Assembly: GCA_016208685.1 (NCBI GenBank)
Contig: JACQXM010000017.1
Location: forward strand, 1 to 49,522
Origin: Planctomycetota bacterium
GTDB lineage: Bacteria; Planctomycetota; Phycisphaerae; UBA1845
Length of the DNA: 49,522 nucleotides
Direction of reading: 5' to 3'
The notes beneath the pieces were generated by a model. The model was not told the DNA's origin and did not search any database. It was given only the letters and a program-made list of their open reading frames with translations. A program made the translations under genes and the position numbers. Shown here in pieces: positions 26,880-34,414 of this stretch; the stretch's first letter is position 1; every line of letters starts with the position of its first letter.

Positions 26880-29747
26880 TTAACCACCGTCCGATCGCCG
26901 CTGGTTCTCCCGCTGTAGTTTCTCGAACTGCGCCGCCAACTCCGGCCCGCCGAGGCCGGGATACAGATAGCGTTGCTGTTCGATGACCTTGAGAATATCG
27001 CCTGGTGGCTGCTTCAGCGCCGTTCGGCACTGCAAGTCGCGAAGCAGCGCCTTCCATCGCGCCGGGTCGTCGGCCGGCAGCCCCACCGCGAGACGATTGA
27101 AACCTGGCAACGCCTTGGACCACTCCTTCATCCGAAACAGCGACTCGCAGTGGCCCAGCAGTACACGGGCGTCGTCGTCCGTAAGAAGCGCGGCAAAAAG
27201 CACCCGGGCGTTTTCCCAGTGTCCCGCGCGTAGCTCCGCCTCCGCCACTTGCAGGCGAGCCGCGCGAGCATCGAGCCCGACGCCGCCGTCGCCCCCGCGC
27301 TGCAACCAGGCGTTCACCTGCTGCGCCAGGAGCAGCGCGACGTCGGCCTTCGCCTGACCCGCGGACTCGTCGCCCTCGGCACGGAGCCGGTCCACTTCGG
27401 CGGCGATCGCCAGGTAGAGCGATTGCAGCGTGGGGCCGGCGCCGGCGGGATCGGCGGCGATGAAGGCGGGGATCGCCGCCGCTGCCTCGTCGAGTCGGCC
27501 CAGTGCCTGATACGCCAGGAGTCGTGCCCGCCACACTCGGCCCGCGGAGACCAGCGCCGCGTCCTGTGTCTGTTCGAAACCCGCAAGGGTTTCCAGAGCG
27601 ATCGCCGGGCGATCCACCCCCGGAAGCAGGGTCACTTCGGCGAGCAGCAGCCTGGTCTGCGCCACGAGTCCGGAGGCCATCGATGCCCGGGGTGACTGCG
27701 GCGCCGTGCTGACCTCGTCGGAAAGCCGCTTGAGCAGTTCGTTCGCCTCGGTGAGCCAACCATCCGTCCTCTTGCGTGCCGCGATGCGCTCCTCCGTCGT
27801 GGCCGTGGGCGCCGTGTCCAGGGTCCGGGCCAAGGCGCGCAGCCTGAAGAAGAGGCTGTTGAGATGTTGTTCGTCGCCGGGCTCCACCTGCGCGTACGCC
27901 GCCGCCGCCGGCTCGAACCGCGCCATTTCCTCGAGGAGCCGCGCATAAGAGAACTTGCGGCCGCGAGCCGCCTCCGACTGTGGATAGTTGGTCAGCAGAT
28001 GCTCCAGGCATGCCAGATACAGGCGTTGCACCTCGGGGTGCCCCTGAAACGCCGGATCGGCGTCGAGGGCGGCCGCCAGGTCCGCGGCGTAGGTCGCGGC
28101 GGACGTCGCCCTTTGGTTAAGCGGGTAGTCGGTCGCGAATTGTAGGAATCGTCGTGCCGACTCTGCCAGGCGACCGCGACGATACTGTGCCACCGCCAGC
28201 GAATACACCACGTCCGGCATCAGATCCCTCGCGCCCTCCTCGTCTACTCGCAGGAGTTGCTCGCCAACGGCTACGGCGCGGTCCAGCATTTCGTACGCCG
28301 CGCCGCGCGGGGGTGCGCCGGGCGCGGAGGGCAAAACGTCCGAGTCTCCGGCCTCGACGGACTCCGCCGCCTCCACAGGCCGCGGTGCCGGGCCCGACGG
28401 CTGCAACATCCGTGCCGCCTCCGCCACCAGTCCCATGAGCAGCGCACATTGCTGGAGCGGGTCCAGGCGCTGCGGATCGGCATCCCTTCCCGCGGCCCCG
28501 TACAGCAGGGCGAATACCTCGTCGCGGTGGTCGGGATGCCGTTCGACGAGCGTCGCCAGCGGCTTCCACGAATCGCGGCGATAGCGCTCCGCCTCGGCGG
28601 GGCGACCCTCACGCTCCACCGCTTCAGCGCGGGTCCGCCAGATGGAACGCTCCAGGAGCGCCGCCGCTACACGCCAGGCGAACGGATCCGCCGCGGTGTC
28701 GCGCCGGCCCGCCGGGCGTCCGCCGGCAGCGGATTCGGCGGAGGTGATATACTTGCGGAATCTGCCCAGCGCGCTCAGGGCGTCCTCCAGTCGCAGGTCG
28801 TCCCGCTCGGTGCGCACCTTCTCCAGGTGCGCGAGGTTCACCGCCCAGCGGATGCGCTCCACCTCGGCGGCGTCGACGCGCTCCGCGGTCGCCAGGGCGC
28901 GGTCCAGTTGTTCGCGAGCGGCGGGGAAATCGTTAAGCAGCCGATGGGTCATCCCCGCCAGCAGCATCGCTTGCACCTGAATGCGGCTGGAGGCGTGGGG
29001 CGTGGTGAGAAATTCCGGCCGCGCGCGGAGAATCTCGAGGACGCGGTGGAGCTGCGCGGCGCGAACGTGGTCCTGTTCCGCGCGGGCGAGGCTGTCGTAG
29101 AGCAGCGCCCACATCAGAAGATACTCGGTTTTCGGGGGAAGCCGATCGAGTTCCTCGATGTAGCCGCTACGTTCCAGCGGTTCGTAACTGCTGACCGGCA
29201 ACTGTTCGACGCGCGCCAGCTCGGCGACAAGCTGGTCGACGAGCGTCGAGGCCACCACCACCGCCCGGCTGGTGAGCGCCTGAGCCTTGGACGCATCGGC
29301 CCGCCCGCCGCCGTAGTACAGCAGGTTCGTCAGGTAGGGCTCCGCTTCCTCGTAGAGCAGCGACGACGCCAGCAGGAACCGCCACTCGAAGCGGCGTATG
29401 TCGTCGGGGTTCAGGCGGATCAGGTCTTCGAGTATGCGATTAGCCTCGGCCGCGGCCGCCAGGCGCTCCGCCACGCCGCGGCGCGGGTCGTGATAGTCCG
29501 CGAGCTTGACTTCGCGCAGGGCGAGCAGGGTCTCCGTGGTGCCGCTGGGAGGGAAGTCCTTCAGGTGCAGTTCCAGTAGCTCGGTAAGCCCGCGCTTCTT
29601 GAGCGCCTCGCGGAAAGTGTTGACGTTCAGTCGCGATTCCTCCGCGGGCTTTTCCGTCCGCTCGCTGTGAGTGCCGGTCTGCGCCGTGGACGAAGCCGCC
29701 AGTCCGGCGAGGTAGATCACGAACAACGTGGGGCGTGGTGGGTTCAC
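26880..29747 (-). CDS. Large secreted TPR protein of the ExbBD operon
   Basis: 955 residues. It starts at a GTG one base after the stop of the second ExbD, so it is the last gene of the operon. A signal peptide covers about residues 1-23 (FVIYLAGLAASSTAQ). The rest is almost wholly alpha-helical with degenerate TPR-like repeats, such as RFLQFATDYPLNQRA, RLYLACLEHLLTNYPQSEAA and LFAALLTDDDARVLLGHCES, plus a more variable middle. No catalytic motif. It is likely a periplasmic scaffold for the motor encoded upstream, but this rests on position and repeat content. Confidence 0.85.
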   Translation of the reverse strand: MNPPRPTLFVIYLAGLAASSTAQTGTHSERTEKPAEESRLNVNTFREALKKRGLTELLELHLKDFPPSGTTETLLALREVKLADYHDPRRGVAERLAAAAEANRILEDLIRLNPDDIRRFEWRFLLASSLLYEEAEPYLTNLLYYGGGRADASKAQALTSRAVVVASTLVDQLVAELARVEQLPVSSYEPLERSGYIEELDRLPPKTEYLLMWALLYDSLARAEQDHVRAAQLHRVLEILRARPEFLTTPHASSRIQVQAMLLAGMTHRLLNDFPAAREQLDRALATAERVDAAEVERIRWAVNLAHLEKVRTERDDLRLEDALSALGRFRKYITSAESAAGGRPAGRRDTAADPFAWRVAAALLERSIWRTRAEAVEREGRPAEAERYRRDSWKPLATLVERHPDHRDEVFALLYGAAGRDADPQRLDPLQQCALLMGLVAEAARMLQPSGPAPRPVEAAESVEAGDSDVLPSAPGAPPRGAAYEMLDRAVAVGEQLLRVDEEGARDLMPDVVYSLAVAQYRRGRLAESARRFLQFATDYPLNQRATSAATYAADLAAALDADPAFQGHPEVQRLYLACLEHLLTNYPQSEAARGRKFSYARLLEEMARFEPAAAAYAQVEPGDEQHLNSLFFRLRALARTLDTAPTATTEERIAARKRTDGWLTEANELLKRLSDEVSTAPQSPRASMASGLVAQTRLLLAEVTLLPGVDRPAIALETLAGFEQTQDAALVSAGRVWRARLLAYQALGRLDEAAAAIPAFIAADPAGAGPTLQSLYLAIAAEVDRLRAEGDESAGQAKADVALLLAQQVNAWLQRGGDGGVGLDARAARLQVAEAELRAGHWENARVLFAALLTDDDARVLLGHCESLFRMKEWSKALPGFNRLAVGLPADDPARWKALLRDLQCRTALKQPPGDILKVIEQQRYLYPGLGGPELAAQFEKLQRENQRRSDGG

Positions 29748-29748
29748 C

Positions 29749-30264
29749 TCACGGCTCCCCGAACGCCACGCGCCGGCAACCGGCGCTCACGGCAACGTTC
29801 CAGCAGCCCACGACGTGGTCCCAGGCGAGTTCATCGTCGGCGACGATGACCACCGGCGTCTCCGGCCCGAAACCCGGCTCCGCCTGCACCCGGCGCAGCA
29901 CCTCGCCAAGTTCGACGAAGTTCGCCAGGGTTCGTTCCACCCGATCCACCGTGATCGACAGCGCGCCGGGCGCGGCGCCTCGCCCCAGCCGCACGATCAC
30001 GGGGTTGAAGGGAAGCGCCACCGCCGGTCCCTCGCGCACGCCCGCCTCCGTGGGCATGTCGGCGCTCAGCAGACCCTCGGGAAACGCAAACCGCGTGGTG
30101 GTCATGAAGAAGATGAGCAGCAGAAACGACAGGTCGATCATGGGCGCGAAGCGGCTCAGCGTCATCAGCGCGCTGGGAGGCGTGTAGCGGCGGCGCTGGG
30201 GGCGAAAATGCACCGTGGCGTCGTCGCGGCGCTCCGACGGCGTGTGATGATCCACTCCCAGCAT
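29749..30264 (-). CDS. exbD: ExbD/TolR-family protein (second copy)
   Basis: 171 residues. The N-terminus is cytoplasmic and basic; the one transmembrane helix at about 41-62 carries the proton-path Asp44 in MIDLSFLLLIFFM, as in ExbD/TolR. The periplasmic part ends in the family's beta-alpha fold with VVIVADDELAWDHVV. Its ATG follows the stop of the first ExbD with no gap. Two different ExbD genes next to one ExbB suggests a mixed ExbD pair in the stator. Confidence 0.88.
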   Translation of the reverse strand: MLGVDHHTPSERRDDATVHFRPQRRRYTPPSALMTLSRFAPMIDLSFLLLIFFMTTTRFAFPEGLLSADMPTEAGVREGPAVALPFNPVIVRLGRGAAPGALSITVDRVERTLANFVELGEVLRRVQAEPGFGPETPVVIVADDELAWDHVVGCWNVAVSAGCRRVAFGEP

Positions 30265-30717
30265 TCAGTCGGTCTCCGCGGTAAGCACTGCCACGTTGAG
30301 CATGCCCACGCCGTTTTCCGCCAGGGCGCGCATCACCGCCCGCACGTGGCGATACGCCAGCCGGCGATCGGCGCGAATGACCACCTTGAAGTCGGGTGCG
30401 GCGCGCTTCATGGCCGCCAAACGCTGCGAAATGGCGGCCAGCGGTTCCGGCTGGTTGGGGCCGATGCTGTAGGCCGGCGCCTCCCCGGCCGCGAGGTCCT
30501 CGGAAAGGCGGCAGTTGATGACCACCCGCTCCGGCATCTTGGCCGCCCGGCCGCGGCTGTCCTCCGGATGCGGAAGCTCCATGGTGACCTGCTCCGCGGA
30601 GGTGAACTTCGCCACCAGCATGAAGAAGATGGTGAGCAGAACCATCACGTCGATGAGCGGCGTGAAGTTGAAGTTCAGCCCCGAGGGCGGTCGGTGAAAG
30701 CGGCGCCTACGTTGCAT
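30265..30717 (-). CDS. exbD: ExbD/TolR-family protein (first copy)
   Basis: 150 residues from the ATG at 30717, which overlaps the end of exbB by 11 bases; the frame is open further upstream but inside exbB. The helix NFTPLIDVMVLLTIFFMLV has the conserved Asp23. The periplasmic domain shows VVINCRLSEDL and the typical DFKVVIRADRRLAYRHVRAV run, close to the ExbD consensus. It differs from the next gene in loop length, so the two are old paralogues rather than a recent duplication. Confidence 0.9.
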   Translation of the reverse strand: MQRRRRFHRPPSGLNFNFTPLIDVMVLLTIFFMLVAKFTSAEQVTMELPHPEDSRGRAAKMPERVVINCRLSEDLAAGEAPAYSIGPNQPEPLAAISQRLAAMKRAAPDFKVVIRADRRLAYRHVRAVMRALAENGVGMLNVAVLTAETD

Positions 30718-31501
30718 GGACGGCCTTCGGTGACGTGGGTGCGGCATTCGGGACCCGGGTCGCGGGGGAAGCAGCGCCGCCGGGCTTGAACAGCGCCAGG
30801 ATGCGATCCGCGGCCAGGGCGCATTCCGCGGTGAGCACCTCAATGCGGTTGCGGAAGACGGAGTAGATGCTCAGCGACGGTATGGCGACCGCCAGTCCCC
30901 AGAAGGTCGCGACCAGGGCGATCGAAACGCGATCCGCGACGATCTGTGCCCGCGGAAAGGTGTCCGCGGCGTGAATCGCGGCAAAGAGCAGGATCATCCC
31001 CAATACCGTGCCGAACAGGCCCAGCATCGGCGAGACGGCGCCGATGATGTTGAGGTATTCGATCTTTCGATACAGCTTGGCGGAGCGCTCCTCGACGGCC
31101 TCCTCCAGGGCCCGTTCCATGGCCGGAAACCCGTTGGGGGCCTGCAACAACGCCGCGTTGAGAACGTACCCCAGCATGCTCGGCTGCTCCGCTGAGTAGC
31201 GCACCGCCTCCACATAGTCACGTTTGTCGATCAGCAGGCGGATGCGATCCGCCACGCCGGCGGGCACGATATGGACGCGGCGGATGGAGACGCAGTGCTC
31301 GATGGTCAGGGCCACGGCGGCCACGGAAAGCAGAATGATGACGTACGCCACCGGGCCGCCCTTGACGACGAAGAAGTTGAAGTAGTTCACCTCCGCCGAT
31401 ACGGTGGGCGCCTCGGCTTCCGCCGCCCGTGCCGCGCCGGCTCCGGCCAGGAGCAGAAACACCGAAAACACCCAGAGCGACATTCGAGTTCGCGTGACCA
31501 T
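30707..31501 (-). CDS. exbB: ExbB/TolQ/MotA-family proton channel protein
   Basis: 264 residues from the ATG at 31501, which shares one base with the stop of the upstream TPR gene (TGATG). An N-terminal signal-like segment (1-27) precedes three membrane helices at about 45-70, 148-172 and 188-210. The family signature is clear: LNIIGAVSPMLGLFGTVLGMI followed by ISIALVATFWGLAVAIPSL-like sequence (here VSIALVATFWGLAVAIPSL). It forms the proton-driven stator with the two ExbD proteins encoded next. An added N-terminal periplasmic extension is common in planctomycete and proteobacterial ExbB variants. Confidence 0.92.
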   Translation of the reverse strand: MVTRTRMSLWVFSVFLLLAGAGAARAAEAEAPTVSAEVNYFNFFVVKGGPVAYVIILLSVAAVALTIEHCVSIRRVHIVPAGVADRIRLLIDKRDYVEAVRYSAEQPSMLGYVLNAALLQAPNGFPAMERALEEAVEERSAKLYRKIEYLNIIGAVSPMLGLFGTVLGMILLFAAIHAADTFPRAQIVADRVSIALVATFWGLAVAIPSLSIYSVFRNRIEVLTAECALAADRILALFKPGGAASPATRVPNAAPTSPKAVHAT

Positions 31502-32634
31502 CAATGTGAATTCTCCCGGGCAGGCTCCGCCCCCGCGCCCCCACGTCCGGGGGCGGGCGGCGCTTGCAGCCGTTCAATCGCGACCTTGGCCGCCTCGCGC
31601 GTCTCGGCACTGGCGCGCTTATGCGCCAGACACTCGTGCAAGAGTTCCAGGGCTTTGTCTTTGCGCTCCAGCCGCTCCAGCGCCGTGGCGGCGCCCAGCA
31701 GTCCCTCCGCAGCGCGGGCGTCGCCGGGCATGTGGGCGACCACGCGCATAAACGGCCACGCGGCGCGGATGACGTCCTCGCGCGTCGCGGCGCTGCGCAG
31801 CAGCGTTCGGCCCTTGAGCAGCAGAAAGCTCGCCATCATGTTGAGCGGACAGAGGCGCAGGGAACGGTCCAATCCCCGCAGGCCCGCCTCGTCGGCTTCG
31901 CCCGCCAGAACCATCTCCAATGCCGCATACATGATCTCGTACACGCGTTCGCGGGAAAGGGACTTGGGCAGTTCCAGGGCGACAACGGCCTTCGCGGCCG
32001 TGTCCGCGCGCCGATCGCCGCAACGGCGCAGCACGTCGTACCGCAGCAGCTCCAGAACCGAGCGCTCATCGGACGGCGGGTTCTTGGCGAGGGCGGTGTC
32101 CAGATGTTCGATGGCTCGCACCACCGTCGCGTCGCGTTCCTGAGGAATGCGCCGCGGCATCAGCCCGGCGGCCACTGCCGGACCGCATGCCTCCGAACGC
32201 GTCACGCGAATGAAGTGGAGCACCGCCTCGTCCAGCCGCGCCGCCCCGTCACAGGCGGCCAGCAGTCGGACGGTCACTACGTCCGGCCAGAATTCCTCGA
32301 CCACGCGCAATGCGCGCTGATAGCGCGGTATGGCGTTTTCCCAGTCACCGGCGGCGCGAAGCCGCTCCGCCTGGTTAAAGTCGGCGAAGGCATCGCCGCG
32401 GTCGACCAGCAGCACATCCACGTCCGCAAGCTCGGCAAGTTGAAGCTCGCCCGTGGCGGTGCGGAATTGCAGCCGTCCCTCGGCAAAACCGGTCACCTTC
32501 GCACCGGGGTAATTCGTCTCTCGAACCACGAGCTGATCGGCGCTCGCAGCCAGAGCGCACCCCAGCCAAGCGGACAGCCCCACGGCGATCGCCGTCGCCC
32601 GCTGTCGTCCAACCCCGCGCGGCGCCGGGCGCAC
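31501..32634 (-). CDS. Secreted TPR protein between vWA and ExbB
   Basis: 377 residues using the GTG at 32634. The frame remains open to 33063, but that extension encodes dispersed repeat DNA (peptides such as PDGRGSV) and overlaps the vWA gene, so I reject it. The chosen start gives a signal peptide (basic MRPAPRGVGRQR, then a core ending CALAASA). Residues about 34-75 form a small beta unit (VTGFAEGRLQFRTATGELQ) as in proteins that begin with an SH3-like fold; the rest is helical repeats, including AERLRAAGDWENAIPRYQRA, a good TPR. It is coupled to exbB by TGATG. A periplasmic partner of the stator is likely. Confidence 0.75.
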   Translation of the reverse strand: MRPAPRGVGRQRATAIAVGLSAWLGCALAASADQLVVRETNYPGAKVTGFAEGRLQFRTATGELQLAELADVDVLLVDRGDAFADFNQAERLRAAGDWENAIPRYQRALRVVEEFWPDVVTVRLLAACDGAARLDEAVLHFIRVTRSEACGPAVAAGLMPRRIPQERDATVVRAIEHLDTALAKNPPSDERSVLELLRYDVLRRCGDRRADTAAKAVVALELPKSLSRERVYEIMYAALEMVLAGEADEAGLRGLDRSLRLCPLNMMASFLLLKGRTLLRSAATREDVIRAAWPFMRVVAHMPGDARAAEGLLGAATALERLERKDKALELLHECLAHKRASAETREAAKVAIERLQAPPAPGRGGAGAEPARENSH

Positions 32635-32658
32635 CGAGCCGCGACGAAGCGCCGAAAG

Positions 32659-32690
32659 AACAGAGCCGCGGCCGTCAGGGCGCGGGCAAG
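32659..32690 (-). repeat. Dispersed repeat family A, copy 2
   Basis: Inverted relative to copies 1 and 4. It differs from the 17-base core by one base (ACGGCCGCGGCTCTGTT). Confidence 0.7.
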
Positions 32691-32727
32691 AGAGCGACGA
32701 AGCGCCGAAGGAACGAAGCGACGAAGG

Positions 32728-32759
32728 AACAGAGCCGCGACCGTCAGGGAGCGGGCGAG
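32728..32759 (-). repeat. Dispersed repeat family A, copy 3
   Basis: Inverted; its 17-base core is identical to copies 1 and 4. A partial further copy (CAGAGCCGCGCCCGT) is at about 32834-32848. Confidence 0.7.
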
Positions 32760-32762
32760 AAA

Positions 32763-32794
32763 GCGACGAAGCGACGAAGCGACGAAGCGATGAA
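32763..32794. repeat. 8-bp tandem repeat
   Basis: GCGACGAA three times, then GCGATGAA. The same unit is scattered singly through 32640-32730. Confidence 0.75.
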
Positions 32795-32852
32795 GGGGGG
32801 GCGAAGCGGAAACAGCGTAGAGGGACCAGGGGACAGAGCCGCGCCCGTGCGG

Positions 32853-32887
32853 CAGGGTGGCATGGCCAAGCGCAGCGCCGCCATGCC
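32853..32887 (+). repeat. Dispersed repeat family C, copy 1
   Basis: Shares 34 of 35 bases with 34041-34075, including the exact 20-mer GGCCAAGCGCAGCGCCGCCA (32864-32883). Confidence 0.75.
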
Positions 32888-32944
32888 ATTGCCCGAACCA
32901 CGGGCTTTGCCCGGTGGATTCCGCCGCCGCGCGTAGATGGAGTC

Positions 32945-33964
32945 TCAGGGAAGGTCATTTTCGGATACGAATTTGTACTCACCGCCGTGCTCGCGCGCGA
33001 TCTGCTCCAGTAGGGCCGCGCCGCTTTGATCGAAGTAGGCGATGGTGAAGATGCGCACGGCACGGTCGCGGTTCCATTCGTCCAGTTTGGCGAGCAGCCC
33101 GCGGTCGACCCCCCCGTCGCTGAGAAAGTAAATGAGATCGGGTTTCAAGGCGAGGGCGCGGCGCATGGAGCGTTCCGGGTGCGTGCTGCCTTCGGGCATC
33201 ACGGCGTCGAGAAACTCGAAGAAGGCCTTCTTCTGCGCGTCGATGGCGCTCACCAGTTTCTTGGGCGGGTTTTCCAGCGGGTCCCCAGCGTTGAAGAAAA
33301 TCACGTGAAACTTCTGGCTGCGACGCAAGGCCGAGATCGATCGCCGCAGTTCCTCGCGTACTTTCTGGAAGGTGTCGGTCATGGAGCCACTACGATCCAC
33401 GACATACACGATGCCCGATACACCCTTGACCGCCCCGCCCAGGCCGAAGAACTCGGCGCGCCCCGCGCCGCCGCCGATGCCGCCTCCGCCCGCGCCGAAC
33501 TGGGAAAAGTCCTCACCGCCCAGTCCGCCGCCGGCGCCCACGCCGATGAGCGTGAGCCCGCCCGGTCGGTCCACCACCATGTCGCCCAGCCCCAGTGACG
33601 GCGGCGCGTCCGAGGTGATCTCGGCCAGCGGCTGGTACGGTTGGGTCGAAGCGAAGACGCCGCTGCCCGTTCCCGTGGCGCCCGCCTGCGCCGCCGCGGG
33701 CGGCGCCGGCGCTGGCGCGGCGAGCATGCCGTCCACGTCGCCTACGATCTCCGCCAGCACCGCCGGCGGATCACGCTGTTCCACGGGGGCATAGGGAAAC
33801 ACCACCAGGAACATCACCGCCAGCGCCACGCCGTGCAGAACCAGGGAGACCGCCCAGGAGGTTACGATGAGCCGCGCCGTCGCCTGGATGGGCCGTGAGC
33901 GCAACGGGCGGAAGCGCGGGGTGTCGGCAGGCAGAGAGTCCGTCGTCAACTCCGCCAGGGTCAT
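32945..33964 (-). CDS. TonB-like anchored von Willebrand A protein
   Basis: 339 residues from the ATG at 33964; the frame is open 63 bases upstream but without a better start. The N-terminus is cytoplasmic (about 1-31), then one membrane helix (about 34-57) containing Ser40-Leu-Val-Leu-His44. Ser-x3-His in the anchor is the TonB signature that engages ExbB/ExbD. A periplasmic linker rich in Pro, Ala and Gly (60-180) follows, as in TonB. Instead of the TonB C-terminal domain there is a vWA domain (184-339) with a complete MIDAS: Asp190, Ser192 and Ser194 in DRSGSM, Thr261 in EGSTHPE and Asp283 in LSDGG. It is first in the operon with ExbB, two ExbD and two TPR proteins. Confidence 0.88.
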   Translation of the reverse strand: MTLAELTTDSLPADTPRFRPLRSRPIQATARLIVTSWAVSLVLHGVALAVMFLVVFPYAPVEQRDPPAVLAEIVGDVDGMLAAPAPAPPAAAQAGATGTGSGVFASTQPYQPLAEITSDAPPSLGLGDMVVDRPGGLTLIGVGAGGGLGGEDFSQFGAGGGGIGGGAGRAEFFGLGGAVKGVSGIVYVVDRSGSMTDTFQKVREELRRSISALRRSQKFHVIFFNAGDPLENPPKKLVSAIDAQKKAFFEFLDAVMPEGSTHPERSMRRALALKPDLIYFLSDGGVDRGLLAKLDEWNRDRAVRIFTIAYFDQSGAALLEQIAREHGGEYKFVSENDLP

Positions 33965-34414
33965 AGGGCGAATTCCGGCAGGCTCAGGAAAGCAAGGAAC
34001 CGGCGCACCCGCCGCTTGGTGCTCCAACGCAGCCCATTCTCAGGGTGGCGTGGCCAAGCGCAGCGCCGCCATGCCCGATAAAGACTGCCGGCGCACGGCT
34101 GTGCCGTGCTTGGGCATGCCACCCAACCCACAGAATTGGGCGCGGCGGAGGGCTCACAGCCCTCGCACCCCCGAAGGCCCCACCGGCGGAAACTGGCCGG
34201 ACCACTCGCGAAAGTGTAGGACCGGCCCGTAGCTCGGTCAACGCGAAGGCGCGTGCGGCGCCGCATCCCCGCGTCCCGGCCGGGCGGCCGTTTCGCGGCG
34301 GGGGATGCGCCGGTACACTCCAGGCCACGGCGACGGAGCACCACCGAGAATCGGCGCGAGTAGATGTGGTGCTGCCGCCGGCGGGTCAGTGCTGTTCAAG
34401 CTACGGAGTGGTTC
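33965..34414. other. Divergent intergenic region with repeats
   Basis: Contains repeat family C copy 2, a hairpin at 34093-34109 (GCACGGC and GCCGTGC arms) and one at 34147-34163 (GAGGGCT and AGCCCTC arms). I see no clear promoter for either flanking gene. Confidence 0.6.
34041..34075 (+). repeat. Dispersed repeat family C, copy 2
   Basis: One mismatch in 35 bases to 32853-32887, same orientation. The following 55 bases fold back on it (CTTGGGCATGCCACC near 34109-34123), so the complete element may be a roughly 85-base palindrome. Confidence 0.75.

Larger units (their letters stand above)
32635..32944. other. Repeat-filled gap inside the ExbBD operon
   Basis: Holds two or three copies of repeat family A, an 8-base tandem repeat, and one copy of family C. 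No gene or terminator. It separates the vWA gene from the other five genes, so the downstream genes may need their own promoter, which I cannot see. Confidence 0.7.

Noticed and set aside
32763..32794. CRISPR-like array
   Set aside because: The units are 8 bases, contiguous and without spacers. No cas gene is in the window.
32635..33063. N-terminal extension of the TPR gene to 33063
   Set aside because: It would encode only dispersed repeat DNA and overlap the end of the vWA gene. The GTG at 32634 gives a proper signal peptide.
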